Shown here: in pieces, positions 1 through 9,086 of the stretch
How positions within the stretch are numbered: position 1 is the first letter of the stretch
Layout of the letters: each line of letters opens with the position of its first letter
DNA from: Eubacteriales bacterium
Lineage (GTDB): Bacteria; Bacillota; Clostridia; Lachnospirales; Lachnospiraceae
Assembly (NCBI GenBank): GCA_030533235.1
Contig: JAUNJN010000014.1
Coordinates: 1 to 41,258 of the forward strand
Direction: 5' to 3'
Length of the DNA stretch: 41,258 nt
Position numbers and translations under genes: made by a program
The notes under the pieces: model-generated
What the model was told of the DNA's origin: nothing
Databases searched by the model: none
The model's input: the letters and a program-made list of their open reading frames with translations, nothing else

Positions 1-912
1 CTGTTTAAAATATTCAGGAAGCTCTGCGTGAAATTCCATATACTCATTTGTAATTGGATGATGAAATCCTAAAACACCTGCATGTAAAACCTGACCGTCT
101 GTATTAAATTGTTTTGATTTTGGCCCATATACATCATCACCGAGTAACGGATGGTTGATACTTGCCATATGAACACGAATTTGATGGGTACGTCCGGTAT
201 CTAATCGACACTCAATATATGACAGGTTATTCTTAAGCTCTTCCTTTACGATAAAATGTGTGACTGCATGACGCCCGTTTGGATCAATTGCCATTTTTTT
301 TCGTTCGGTTTTATGACGCCCTATCGGTTTATCGATGGTTCCTGATTTTTCCTTAAAATGGTTATAACAAATTGCTGAATATACACGTGTGATATCATGC
401 ACTTTAAATTTATCCGACATAACACGATGTGCTGTATCATTTTTACAAGCAACTAACAAGCCTGTTGTATCTCGATCAATTCGATGTACAATACCCGGAC
501 GTAAAACGCCGTTAATGGATGATAACGATTCCTTACAATGATACATTAATGCATTTACAAGCGTCCCGGAATAATGTCCGGGTGCCGGATGAACAACCAT
601 GCCTTTTGGTTTATTTATTACAATAATTGAAGAATCTTCATAAACAACATCTAAAGGTATATCTTCTGCAACAATTTCTACCGATTCCGGTTCCGGTACT
701 TCAATCCGGATAATGTCTTTATCCTTTAACTTGTAACTTGCCTTGATTGGTTTGTTACATACAGACACATTCCCATCCATAATTAATTTCTGCATATAAC
801 CGCGCGAATATTCGCATACATATTCTGATAAAAACCGGTCAATACGTACGCCAATATATCCCTGTAAAGCTTCATCAATTTGAATTGATATGGTTTCGCC
901 TGTATAATCCAT
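1..912 (-). CDS. RluA-family 23S rRNA pseudouridine synthase (3' end cut by window edge)
   Basis: The frame opens with ATG at 912 and stays open for 304 codons to base 1 without a stop. It should isomerise specific uridines of rRNA to pseudouridine. An N-terminal S4-like RNA-binding segment covers about residues 20-80 (GVRIDRFLSEY, then SRGYMQKLI). The catalytic core follows with NKPKGMVVHP (about 100-109) and HRIDRDTTG (143-151), in which Asp146 is the expected catalytic aspartate; the family usually has HRLD. The last readable residues, EYMEFHAELPEYF, match the usual family C-terminus, so only a few codons are probably missing. It lies 26 bases after the kinase-like gene and is probably the distal gene of that operon. 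Family assignment is firm; RluD versus another RluA subgroup is not decided. Confidence 0.9.
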   Translation of the reverse strand, partial: MDYTGETISIQIDEALQGYIGVRIDRFLSEYVCEYSRGYMQKLIMDGNVSVCNKPIKASYKLKDKDIIRIEVPEPESVEIVAEDIPLDVVYEDSSIIVINKPKGMVVHPAPGHYSGTLVNALMYHCKESLSSINGVLRPGIVHRIDRDTTGLLVACKNDTAHRVMSDKFKVHDITRVYSAICYNHFKEKSGTIDKPIGRHKTERKKMAIDPNGRHAVTHFIVKEELKNNLSYIECRLDTGRTHQIRVHMASINHPLLGDDVYGPKSKQFNTDGQVLHAGVLGFHHPITNEYMEFHAELPEYFKQ

Positions 913-938
913 AAAGTCTCCTGTTTTTGATATGTAAC

Positions 939-1553
939 TTAATTTATTGATTCAATATAGGAAATCATATAATCAACTGTTTGTTCAATCGGAAGCAGGC
1001 TACTGTTTACAAAGAAATCGTAGCTGTCGATGGAACCCCATTTTTTCGATGTGTAATAATTGTAATACGATGCTCTGCCCTTATCTTCCTTTGTAATTAG
1101 GGCTTTTGCCTTTTCCTCATCGATGTCAAAGCGGCTGGATATAGTTTTGACACGACTGTCAAAAGGCGCGAAAATAAATGCACGAAACAGTTTATCATTA
1201 TGTCGAAGTGCATAGTCGGCACAACGGCCTACAATCACACACGGTCCTTGTTCAGCAAGCTTTTTTACCGTATCATATGTTGCCTGAAATGCCTGCTGAT
1301 TTAAATTTGTATGATAGCCCGTGCTGGAATAACCATAATTATATGGATCCATAACAAGATTATACAAAAAGCTTTTATTGGGTTTTTCATCAAGATTTTT
1401 TAAAATGTTTTCACTTAAACCGCTCGCTTTTGCTGCCTCCTGGAGCAATTCTTTGTCATAAAACGGAATACCAAGCTTTTCAGCGAGTTGTCTGCCGATT
1501 TCTCGCCCGTTGCTTCCAAATTGTCGTCCGATTGTAATGATTTTGTTTGTCAT
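939..1553 (-). CDS. Cytidylate kinase-like family protein
   Basis: A 204-residue protein that begins with a P-loop-like segment, ITIGRQFGSNGREIG, followed by LAEKLGIPFYDKELL, the signature of the cytidylate kinase-like family (a relative of Cmk). The NTP-binding fold is clear, but the phosphate acceptor is unknown for this subfamily and it need not be CMP. A VIVGRCADY segment lies near the middle, as in other members. The start was chosen at 1553 because GGGAGG lies 8 bases upstream. An ATG two codons earlier would be too close to that site, and a frame extension up to 1661 runs into the patatin gene. It follows the patatin gene by 19 bases and precedes the pseudouridine synthase, so it is probably co-transcribed with both. 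Confidence 0.85.
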   Translation of the reverse strand: MTNKIITIGRQFGSNGREIGRQLAEKLGIPFYDKELLQEAAKASGLSENILKNLDEKPNKSFLYNLVMDPYNYGYSSTGYHTNLNQQAFQATYDTVKKLAEQGPCVIVGRCADYALRHNDKLFRAFIFAPFDSRVKTISSRFDIDEEKAKALITKEDKGRASYYNYYTSKKWGSIDSYDFFVNSSLLPIEQTVDYMISYIESIN

Positions 1554-1572
1554 AGTCATTCCCTCCCGCTTC

Positions 1573-2505
1573 CTAATAATCCTTATATAGATTAGCAAGT
1601 GCTTCGAATTTTTCAATGTTAGAATCAATTCTGCTTTTTGTACGTTCGTATGTTGTATCAACCCGCATTTGCATCATAATTTCATTATAATCGTTTTCTG
1701 CTAGTGTTGCTTCTAATTGAATATATGTATCATCTTTTTCAAATTTTGTCTTAATGGAACGTAAGCCATCCTTGTAGCCAAGCTTTTCGCGGAAATTGAT
1801 TGCCTGATCGGTAAAATTAATTGTACCCAAAATTGAGCTTCCGATATCATGACTCGGATATATCGTAATAAAATTGGCATCCGGCCATTTGGACGTATCA
1901 AAGTTTTTTCCGCGTGCCAGACCAATGACGATAAATTGACGAATCCCCGCATCATAAAGAGGCTGAACCGGTTCATTATCACAAATTCCTCCATCACGAT
2001 AATACGCTCCGTCAATCTCAACAGCTTCATAAATTATCGGTAAAGCAGACGAGGCAAGTAATATTTTCTTAATCGTTGCTTCATCATAATCCTGTAATTT
2101 ACGATATTCGAGTTCTAATTTGGTTTGTCCCGGCACAATTTTGCATATTGCATTGTAAATCTCGTATTTTCCGTTTTTTACTTTATTAAAATCAATGTAT
2201 TTGGAAATCATTTCAAGCATTTCATCTCTGGAAAAATAATGTCGGTTATCCATAAGCATTTCAAGATCGATATCAAATACCGTCGACATATCAATCTCGT
2301 CCCATGCATTATGCATAAGCTCCATATCATCCATGGCAAATAACATTGCATTGATGGAACCAATCGATGCACCTGATATTGCTACAACATCATTCAGTTT
2401 TCCGTTTTCCTTTAATGCTTTTAAAACCCCGACCTGATAGGCACCTTTTCCGCCTCCGCCGGATAATACAAGTCCTGTCCCTTGATTATTATGTAATTCC
2501 CCCAT
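1573..2505 (-). CDS. Patatin-like phospholipase family protein
   Basis: A 310-residue patatin-fold lipid acyl hydrolase. The oxyanion-hole glycines are in LSGGGGKGAYQVGVL (residues 14-28), the nucleophile elbow is GASIG (45-49, Ser47), and the second dyad residue is Asp171 in YRDGG. All catalytic elements are therefore intact. No signal peptide or membrane helix is visible, so it is probably cytoplasmic and acts on membrane lipid or acyl substrates from inside; the substrate cannot be read from sequence. The start is the ATG at 2505, which has AAAGGAG 8 bases upstream; a GTG three codons earlier overlaps that site. It sits 18 bases after the VWA protein gene and before the kinase-like gene. 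Confidence 0.93.
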   Translation of the reverse strand: MGELHNNQGTGLVLSGGGGKGAYQVGVLKALKENGKLNDVVAISGASIGSINAMLFAMDDMELMHNAWDEIDMSTVFDIDLEMLMDNRHYFSRDEMLEMISKYIDFNKVKNGKYEIYNAICKIVPGQTKLELEYRKLQDYDEATIKKILLASSALPIIYEAVEIDGAYYRDGGICDNEPVQPLYDAGIRQFIVIGLARGKNFDTSKWPDANFITIYPSHDIGSSILGTINFTDQAINFREKLGYKDGLRSIKTKFEKDDTYIQLEATLAENDYNEIMMQMRVDTTYERTKSRIDSNIEKFEALANLYKDY

Positions 2506-2523
2506 AACTAACACTCCTTTATA

Positions 2524-3723
2524 TTATCGTGGTGCCATTAATTTCTTAATTCCGGCCTTGAGACCATCGATTGTAAGCGGATACATATCATAGATTTCTG
2601 CAAGCGTACTCTCCGCTTCCATCCAAGTTAAGCTGTTTAGCTTGCCATGATATCTCGGATTCAACCATATTGCTTTTTTGTACCGGCTACGGAACAAAAG
2701 ATTCCATTCATAGCCGCTCATACCATCATTTGGTCCTCGATAATTACCGTTTTTATCAAATAATTCTTCAGGAGCCATCTGTGCATCGCCTACAATAATC
2801 ACTTTATAATCCTTATCCGTATGACGGAATAAATAATCGAGATCCACCCAGTCACCAAGATCGCATTCAGCATCTTTGTAAACCTTACTGTAAATGCAAT
2901 TATGGAAATAATAGGTTTTTACATCCTTAAAGTGGTTTGCTTTATGGACAGCCTGAAATAAATCATTACACATCTCGGCAAATGGCATCATTGTACCGCC
3001 ACAATCAAATAATAATAAAAGCTTTACGGAGTTTTTACGTGGCTTGTCAAATTCAAGCTTAAGATATCCTCCGTTGTTACATGTTGAATCGATTGTTTGA
3101 TCTAAATCAAGCTCTGTTTTTGCTACATCAAGCTTGGAAGAATATTCACGCAATCTGCGAAAGGCAACTTGAAATTGACGAATATCAAGCGTTTTATCAT
3201 GTCTGAAATCCTGATATTTACGCTCACCAATCACCTGAAATGCAGATTGCATGCCGGTTTGACCACCGACACGCAGTCCACCCGGATTACGACCGTGATG
3301 ACCAAATGCAGACCCGCCGCTCGTCCCAATCCAGTAATTACCTCCGTTATGCTCTGTATTTTGTTCTGTTACACGTTCTCGAAACATGCGCTTTGTTTCT
3401 TCCATTTCTCGTTTAACATCAAACTGGTAAATTTCTTTGTTAAGACCGGTCGTATCCATTTCACCTTTTTCAAGAAATTTCATAATTATTTCAGGTACTT
3501 CCATATTCCCAGAATTAATTTCTTTGAAATATTCAAGAAATGCAGTATCATATTTATCAAAATCCGACTCAGTCTTTACCAAAATCATGCGTCCGAGATA
3601 ATATAATCCATCTAAAGACGAATGTGCTAAATCATGAGAAAGTGCATCCAAAAAGGTAATCCATTCAGTTGTGGAGACTTTAAGTCCCTTATTTCGACAT
3701 ACATATAAAAATTCGGTAAACAA
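2524..3723 (-). CDS. VWA (CoxE-like) partner protein of the MoxR ATPase
   Basis: A 399-residue protein with an N-terminal helical region typical of CoxE-like partners of MoxR ATPases (GLKVSTTEW, then AHSSLDGLYYLGR), a glycine-rich linker at about 130-155, and a C-terminal von Willebrand A domain. The metal-site motif is FDCGGTM (Asp240 to Thr244), so the first serine of the usual DxSxS is glycine and the second is threonine. Known pairs of this type act as chaperone or metal-insertion machines; the client here is unknown. The start is TTG at 3723, immediately after the TAA of the ATPase gene, with GAGGAG about 10 bases upstream. Coupled translation is therefore likely. No earlier ATG exists in the frame. 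Confidence 0.88.
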   Translation of the reverse strand: MFTEFLYVCRNKGLKVSTTEWITFLDALSHDLAHSSLDGLYYLGRMILVKTESDFDKYDTAFLEYFKEINSGNMEVPEIIMKFLEKGEMDTTGLNKEIYQFDVKREMEETKRMFRERVTEQNTEHNGGNYWIGTSGGSAFGHHGRNPGGLRVGGQTGMQSAFQVIGERKYQDFRHDKTLDIRQFQVAFRRLREYSSKLDVAKTELDLDQTIDSTCNNGGYLKLEFDKPRKNSVKLLLLFDCGGTMMPFAEMCNDLFQAVHKANHFKDVKTYYFHNCIYSKVYKDAECDLGDWVDLDYLFRHTDKDYKVIIVGDAQMAPEELFDKNGNYRGPNDGMSGYEWNLLFRSRYKKAIWLNPRYHGKLNSLTWMEAESTLAEIYDMYPLTIDGLKAGIKKLMAPR

Positions 3724-4542
3724 TTAATAGATACTCCTCTTTTTTATTACATCCAGATCTTCATCTTTTTTGATTAATACTCCAAGATACGGTAGATTTT
3801 TACGGATTGTCTCCGGGTCAATACCGCCGATACTAAGTGCATGTAACCAATCAATCAATTCGGATGTACTCGGTTTTTTGCGGACATCCTTGATTTCACG
3901 AATCCAGTAGAACGTATCCATAGCATATTTTAAAAGATTTTCATCCAAATTTTCAAAGTGTACATTTACAATTTCTTCCATCTCCTGCTTTTCAGGAAAT
4001 TGAATATAATGGAAAATGCAACGTCGAAGGAACGCATCCGGCAGCTCTTTTTCAGCATTGGAAGTAATAATGACTATCGGCCGTGTTTTAGCTTTAATTG
4101 TTTCCTTTGTTTCCGGAATATAAAACTCCATACGATCAAGCTCCCAAAGTAAATCATTTGGAAATTCGAGATCTGCTTTATCGATTTCGTCAATCAATAA
4201 GATAACCTGCTTCTCACTTTTGAAGGCTTCGCCCAGCTTTCCGAGCTTAATGTAACGTTTGATATCGTCAACTCCCTCTGCACCAAACTGGCTGTCATAC
4301 AGTCTCTGAATTGTATCGTATACATAAAGACCATCCTGTGCCTTTGTTGTAGATTTGATATTCCATATATATAGATCCATGTCAAATGCATCACTGATAG
4401 CCTGTGCCAGCATTGTTTTGCCTGTACCCGGCTCTCCTTTTATAAGTAGTGGCTTTTCCAAAGCTCTTGCAACGTCTACTGCCGCCATTAGTTCAGGTGA
4501 GGCAACATATTCCTTTGAACCGATAAATTTTGTTTCCTGCAT
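3724..4542 (-). CDS. MoxR-family AAA ATPase
   Basis: A 272-residue AAA+ ATPase of the MoxR group. Walker A is GEPGTGKT (36-43), Walker B is VILLIDEIDKAD, and sensor 1 lies in IVIITSNAEKELPDAF with the arginine finger region FLRRC following. MoxR ATPases work as oligomers with a VWA protein, and the gene for such a protein follows with no gap. The ATG at 4542 has AAGGAG upstream. The gene is 12 bases downstream of proA, and this pair probably shares its transcript. No metal-enzyme or secreted client is encoded next to it, so its job remains open; the closest neighbours downstream are a patatin and a kinase-like protein. Confidence 0.92.
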   Translation of the reverse strand: MQETKFIGSKEYVASPELMAAVDVARALEKPLLIKGEPGTGKTMLAQAISDAFDMDLYIWNIKSTTKAQDGLYVYDTIQRLYDSQFGAEGVDDIKRYIKLGKLGEAFKSEKQVILLIDEIDKADLEFPNDLLWELDRMEFYIPETKETIKAKTRPIVIITSNAEKELPDAFLRRCIFHYIQFPEKQEMEEIVNVHFENLDENLLKYAMDTFYWIREIKDVRKKPSTSELIDWLHALSIGGIDPETIRKNLPYLGVLIKKDEDLDVIKKRSIY

Positions 4543-4554
4543 ATAGAGTTCTCC

Positions 4555-5793
4555 TTATCTTGTTTGTCCGTTACCGTATATAATGTATTTTGTTGAAGTA
4601 AGAGCAAGTAACCCCATAGGTCCTCTTGCATGAAGTTTTTGTGTGGAAATACCAATCTCTGCTCCGAAACCAAATTCAAATCCGTCTGTAAATCTGGTGG
4701 AAGCATTTACATATACACAGGCAGAATCAACTTCGTTTAAAAATTTCTGTGCATCTGCATAACTATCTGTAATGATTGATTCTGAATGTCCTGTACTGTA
4801 TTTATTTATATGCTCGATTGCTTCATCGATAGAATCAACGATCTTAGCTGAAATGATTTTAGCAAGATATTCTGTTCCGTAATCTTCTTCAGTAGCCGCT
4901 TTAATATAAGCAGATAATGCCTGTGCCTGCTCATCGCCGCGAATTTCACAATCGTTCTCCTGTAACATTTTTGCAATCAGCGGTACCGCCCTGTCGGCAA
5001 TATCTTTGTGAATGACTAATGATTCACATGCATTACATACGCCAAGACGTTGGAATTTTGCATTTTTGATGATCGAAAGTGCCATATCGAGATTTGCATC
5101 CTTGTTGATAAAAATATGGCAGTTACCTGTACCTGTCTCAATAACAGGAATTGTTGCATTTTCTACAACGGTACGTATTAAACCTGCTCCGCCACGTGGA
5201 ATTAACAAATCAACGTATTTATTAAGTTTCATGAATTGTCTTGCAATCTCACGATCTGTATTTTCAATTAAGGAAATCGCATCCGGTGTTACATTTACGG
5301 ATGTAAGGGCTTCTTTTATTACTTTTACAAGCGCAATATTGGAATGAATACAATCACTTCCGCCACGTAAAATTACAGCATTGCTTGTTTTAAAGCAGAG
5401 TGAAAATCCGTCAACAGTTACGTTTGGTCTTGATTCATAAATAAAACCAATCACGCCCATAGGTACACGTTTTTGACCTATGATAAGTCCGTTCGGACGT
5501 TGCTTCATCGATAAAACTTCACCGATAGGGTCATCGAGCGAAACAATCTGTCGAATTCCTTCTGCCATGTCGTCAAAACGCTCCTTTGTAAGACGTAAAC
5601 GGTCTAACAGACCTTCTGACATGTTGTTTGCAATAGCATTTTTCATATCAATATCATTTGCCTTTATTATAGAATCTGCATTAGCAACAAGTGCGTCAGC
5701 AACTGCAAGTAAGGCATTGTTTTTCTCTGTCTGTGTAAGTTTTGCAAGTGATGACGCAGCTTTTTTTGCTGCCATACCAAGTTGATTTAGCAT
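4555..5793 (-). CDS. proA: Glutamate-5-semialdehyde dehydrogenase (gamma-glutamyl phosphate reductase)
   Basis: A 412-residue enzyme that reduces gamma-glutamyl phosphate to glutamate-5-semialdehyde with NADPH, the second step of proline synthesis. The length is normal for ProA. The aldehyde dehydrogenase fold is visible from [17 protein letters not shown] (about 110-126) onward, and the catalytic cysteine is Cys253 in [11 protein letters not shown]. The expected C-terminal part, with [15 protein letters not shown] and LHARGPMGL, is intact. The ATG at 5793 has AAGGGG upstream. proB lies in the same run but is separated from proA by a DUF896 gene and a cyclo-ligase gene. Confidence 0.97.
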   Translation of the reverse strand: MLNQLGMAAKKAASSLAKLTQTEKNNALLAVADALVANADSIIKANDIDMKNAIANNMSEGLLDRLRLTKERFDDMAEGIRQIVSLDDPIGEVLSMKQRPNGLIIGQKRVPMGVIGFIYESRPNVTVDGFSLCFKTSNAVILRGGSDCIHSNIALVKVIKEALTSVNVTPDAISLIENTDREIARQFMKLNKYVDLLIPRGGAGLIRTVVENATIPVIETGTGNCHIFINKDANLDMALSIIKNAKFQRLGVCNACESLVIHKDIADRAVPLIAKMLQENDCEIRGDEQAQALSAYIKAATEEDYGTEYLAKIISAKIVDSIDEAIEHINKYSTGHSESIITDSYADAQKFLNEVDSACVYVNASTRFTDGFEFGFGAEIGISTQKLHARGPMGLLALTSTKYIIYGNGQTR

Positions 5794-5808
5794 AATTTTG
5801 TCCCCTTT

Positions 5809-6360
5809 TTATGATATATAAAATATTCGTTGTTCCGTCAAAATAATATTCGGTCTTCTGTCATGTTGTTCATATGGAATTTCATCTAAAACCTGATAAT
5901 CATAACAAACTGCTAAATATTGACAATTCGGATATGCTTCCATATAGCGGTCATAATACCCACCACCATATCCGATTCTGTCGCCGTTTATCGAAAAAAC
6001 CGCCCCCGGTACAATAATAAGAGTATTGGGGTTCGGATAAAATTTCGTAAGATTATCCGGTTCTAAAATATGATATGCACCTTCGATGAGTGCAGTGTTT
6101 TTGTCAAAAAGAAAGAAATCCATTTTGTCAGAAAAAATACGCGGTAACCATACAGTTTTATTGTTATTGTGAAGTATTGAAATAAGTTCTGACAGATTTA
6201 CTTCATTTTGAATCGGCATATATAAGCATACGTCTGTGATATCTTCCAAAAAATGATAATCAATAATTCTTTGACAAATCATTTTTGATAAACTGTCTAC
6301 TTCACCTTGTGTCATACTTTTTCGTCGGGTTAAGATTGATTTGCGCATCTCATTTTTCAT
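5809..6360 (-). CDS. 5-formyltetrahydrofolate cyclo-ligase
   Basis: A 183-residue enzyme that converts 5-formyltetrahydrofolate to 5,10-methenyltetrahydrofolate with ATP, returning a storage form of folate to one-carbon metabolism. The signature GYGGGYYDRYM begins at Gly130, and the N-terminal basic segment MRKSILTRRKSM matches the family. The length is typical. It starts inside the stop region of the DUF896 gene (ATGA, 4 bases shared), so it is translationally coupled to it, and it precedes proA by 15 bases. Its place inside a proline operon is a chromosomal association, not evidence of a role in proline synthesis. Confidence 0.95.
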   Translation of the reverse strand: MKNEMRKSILTRRKSMTQGEVDSLSKMICQRIIDYHFLEDITDVCLYMPIQNEVNLSELISILHNNNKTVWLPRIFSDKMDFFLFDKNTALIEGAYHILEPDNLTKFYPNPNTLIIVPGAVFSINGDRIGYGGGYYDRYMEAYPNCQYLAVCYDYQVLDEIPYEQHDRRPNIILTEQRIFYIS

Positions 6361-6587
6361 ATTTTATGCTTTGCCTTCTTTAGCGGAATATCCTTAACGT
6401 GTGTGATTGTTCCATCCTTTTCCTTTATATCAACATTTTCCAAAGCTCCGCGTAAATTACGTTTAAAATCGTCAATATACTGACGACGAAGCCTTGCCTG
6501 CTCTTCTTTTTCTTCCGGTGTAAGACCGGTTTCTGATTTGCTTTTTTTGTATAATTCATTAATTCTTGCAATTTGTTCGTTTGTCAT
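6357..6587 (-). CDS. DUF896 (YnzC-like) small protein
   Basis: A 76-residue protein with the DUF896 pattern: an N-terminal helical hairpin (INELYKKSKSETGLTPEEK, then EEQARLRRQYIDDFKRNLR) followed by a short basic tail. Members are small cytoplasmic proteins found across Firmicutes. Some, in the SOS operon of Bacillus subtilis, are damage-induced, but no LexA-type box is seen here. The molecular function is not established. It starts 5 bases after the proB stop and overlaps the cyclo-ligase start by 4 bases. The ribosome binding site is weak, which suggests that it depends on proB translation. Confidence 0.9.
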   Translation of the reverse strand: MTNEQIARINELYKKSKSETGLTPEEKEEQARLRRQYIDDFKRNLRGALENVDIKEKDGTITHVKDIPLKKAKHKI

Positions 6588-6592
6588 AATTA

Positions 6593-7441
6593 TTATAAAT
6601 ATCCTTTATGTATGATAAATTCAACTGTATCAAAGTCATCTGATTCATGTGCAAGGAACAAAGTTCCGACATCCTCACCATCAATCAAAGAATAAATTTG
6701 ATTTAAATCAGCGGCATCTAAAATAGCCATATCAGCGCCGGAATCTGTCGCAATGCGTGCAGCAGCCACCTTTGTTGACATACCTCCGGTTCCATAATTT
6801 GAACCAGCACCCTTCGCCATTTTCCTTAAATCATCATTAATTTCTTTGACAACAGACAAGCGAACCGCTTCGGGATTTTTGTGCGGGTCATCTGTATATA
6901 AACCATCAATATCAGTCAATAAAATCAACAAATCCGCCTTCACTAAATGTGCTACAATCGCTGATAATGTGTCATTATCACCGAATTCGATTTCTTCGGT
7001 AGCAACCGTATCGTTCTCATTTACAACCGGAATTACATCCTGTTGTAAAAGCTCGTTTAATGTGTTTTCTGCATTGTGTCTTCGTTCGGAATCCGTAATC
7101 GCATCAAAGGTTAAAAGAACCTGTGCCGCAAGATGATTGTATTCCATAAAAAGCTTTTGATACATCATCATAAGCTGACCTTGTCCGATGGCTGCACAAG
7201 CCTGTTTTAATGAAACGGTCTTGGGTTTATTTTTAAGTCCAAGTGTCTGAAATCCGACACCGATTGCACCGGAAGATACAAGAATTACTTCTTTTCCTTT
7301 ATTTTTTAGATCGCAAATGATACGTACAAGCTTCTCGAGCTTGCGAAAATCAACACCACCTGTCTCTTCGTGAATAATCGATGATGATCCTATTTTTATA
7401 ACAATTCTTTGTTTATCAATTAAATGACTTCTCTCATTCAT
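6593..7441 (-). CDS. proB: Glutamate 5-kinase (short form without PUA domain)
   Basis: A 282-residue amino-acid kinase that phosphorylates glutamate, the first and feedback-regulated step of proline synthesis. Key segments are VIKIGSSSI near the N-terminus, LVSSGAIGVG, PVVNENDTVATEEIEFGDND for substrate binding, and YGTGGMSTKV near the end of the kinase domain. The C-terminal PUA domain of the roughly 370-residue enterobacterial enzyme is absent, as in many clostridial forms. The ATG at 7441 has AGGAGA 6 bases upstream and overlaps the preceding flavoprotein gene by 8 bases. It begins the proB-DUF896-cyclo-ligase-proA run. Confidence 0.96.
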   Translation of the reverse strand: MNERSHLIDKQRIVIKIGSSSIIHEETGGVDFRKLEKLVRIICDLKNKGKEVILVSSGAIGVGFQTLGLKNKPKTVSLKQACAAIGQGQLMMMYQKLFMEYNHLAAQVLLTFDAITDSERRHNAENTLNELLQQDVIPVVNENDTVATEEIEFGDNDTLSAIVAHLVKADLLILLTDIDGLYTDDPHKNPEAVRLSVVKEINDDLRKMAKGAGSNYGTGGMSTKVAAARIATDSGADMAILDAADLNQIYSLIDGEDVGTLFLAHESDDFDTVEFIIHKGYL

Positions 7442-9086
7442 TGTCGGTCTCCTGCTTTATCATATATTGTGCGACTGCTTCTGCAACCTTGATCCCGTCT
7501 ACAGCTGCAGACGTAATTCCACCGGCATATCCTGCGCCTTCTCCACAAGGGAAAATACCAATCGTATCACTCATAAATTGCTCATTTCGATGTATACGTA
7601 TCGGAGAAGATGTCCTTGATTCAATTCCTGATAATACGGCATCCTTATGATCAAACTCGGACAGTTTTTTTGCATACGCATGTATCCCTTCAATTATAGC
7701 ATTATTTACATAATGTGGCAAACAATTCTTAAGATTACCAAAAGTATAAGCACCCTTTATGTTAGGTTTCATCATTCCAAATTGTGTTGATAATCTTCCG
7801 TTTTCATAATCGTCAAACAGCTGAATCGGTATATTTCCTTTACCTTCCTTATATGCCAAAGCCTCATATTTTTCTTGAAAATACATGCCTGCTAATGGGT
7901 CAGACATATCAAAACCCTCATATTTAAAATCTTCCGGCGTAACATTAACAACAATAGCACTATTTGAATTCTTTTCATTTCGAGCATGATTACTCATTCC
8001 GTTTACAACCGATTGATTATAATTAGAGGAAGCATTTACGACAAATCCACCGGGGCACATACAAAAACTGTATACGCTTCTGCCTTCCGAAGAACGATAT
8101 GTCATTTTATAGTCTGCCGCAGGTAATTTATCAATAATATCATTTTTACCGTATTGTCCGATATCAATAATTTCTCTGGAATGCTCAATACGAAGCCCGA
8201 CCGCAAATGCCTTTGGCTCCATACTAAGTTTGTGACTTGCCAGCATACGAAATGTATCACGAGCACTATGACCGAGTGCCAGTATCAGCGCGTTTGATTT
8301 TATTACATATTCTTCGGATGAATTTTTTAGAACAATTGATATAATATGATTATCATCAATATGATAATCTGTAAATTGTGTTGAAAACCGGATATCCCCA
8401 CCGTTTGAAATTATTTCATCACGCATATGCTTCATTACTTTGCATAATATATCTGTTCCGATATGAGGTTTATTTAAATAGAGAATTTCTTTATTTGCAC
8501 CAAAGGATACAAAATCCTTTAATACTGCCTCAATACGTCCATGCGGATCTTTAATTCCGGTATTTAATTTACCGTCTGAAAACGTTCCGGCACCGCCTTC
8601 ACCAAAGGAAACATTTGAATTTGGATTTATTTTTTCGATGCTGTTCCAAAAATCATTGACATCAACCATACGTTCTTCAACTTTTTTCCCTCTTTCTATT
8701 ACAATTGGTCGATAACCATTCCGTGCCAAATATAACGCACAGAAATATCCTGCCGGTCCGGCACCGACAATTACAGGCCGAAGCGTTGATTGACTACTGT
8801 TTTTGAAAGGAAATTGATATGATACATCTTTTGTAGACATAATATTATTATTGTGAATCCTTTTAAGAATCAAAGATTCATCTTTTGACTTTATATCAAT
8901 AGAATATGAATACATCAGATTTTTTTTATCTCTGGCATCAATTGATTTTTTAGATATACGGATAAATTCAAAAGAATATCCTTTGAGAATTCTATTTGCT
9001 TTTTGTATTAGTAATTCCTGTTCCACAGAACAATTCTTACACAATATTTCTTTGACCGGTATTTTAATTTGATTAATTCTTAACAT
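7434..9086 (-). CDS. FAD-dependent dehydrogenase (COG2509 type)
   Basis: A 550-residue flavoprotein. An N-terminal segment of about 100 residues is followed by the dinucleotide-binding motif VIVGAGPAGYF (Gly108 to Gly113) and ERGKKVEERMVDV, which is characteristic of the uncharacterised COG2509 dehydrogenases. The C-terminal FAD segment GEGAGYAGGITSAAVDG closes the fold. Substrate and partner are unknown. The start is the ATG at 9086, preceded by CAGGAGAG; the in-frame extension to 9146 only repeats sequence antisense in reading terms to the upstream gene and has no binding site. It overlaps the preceding flavoprotein gene by 7 bases, so the two are probably made together. Confidence 0.9.
   Translation of the reverse strand: MLRINQIKIPVKEILCKNCSVEQELLIQKANRILKGYSFEFIRISKKSIDARDKKNLMYSYSIDIKSKDESLILKRIHNNNIMSTKDVSYQFPFKNSSQSTLRPVIVGAGPAGYFCALYLARNGYRPIVIERGKKVEERMVDVNDFWNSIEKINPNSNVSFGEGGAGTFSDGKLNTGIKDPHGRIEAVLKDFVSFGANKEILYLNKPHIGTDILCKVMKHMRDEIISNGGDIRFSTQFTDYHIDDNHIISIVLKNSSEEYVIKSNALILALGHSARDTFRMLASHKLSMEPKAFAVGLRIEHSREIIDIGQYGKNDIIDKLPAADYKMTYRSSEGRSVYSFCMCPGGFVVNASSNYNQSVVNGMSNHARNEKNSNSAIVVNVTPEDFKYEGFDMSDPLAGMYFQEKYEALAYKEGKGNIPIQLFDDYENGRLSTQFGMMKPNIKGAYTFGNLKNCLPHYVNNAIIEGIHAYAKKLSEFDHKDAVLSGIESRTSSPIRIHRNEQFMSDTIGIFPCGEGAGYAGGITSAAVDGIKVAEAVAQYMIKQETDNE

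Noticed and set aside
3169-3606. Open reading frame of 145 codons on the plus strand
   Set aside because: It is antisense to the VWA protein gene, with no start signal or recognisable family.
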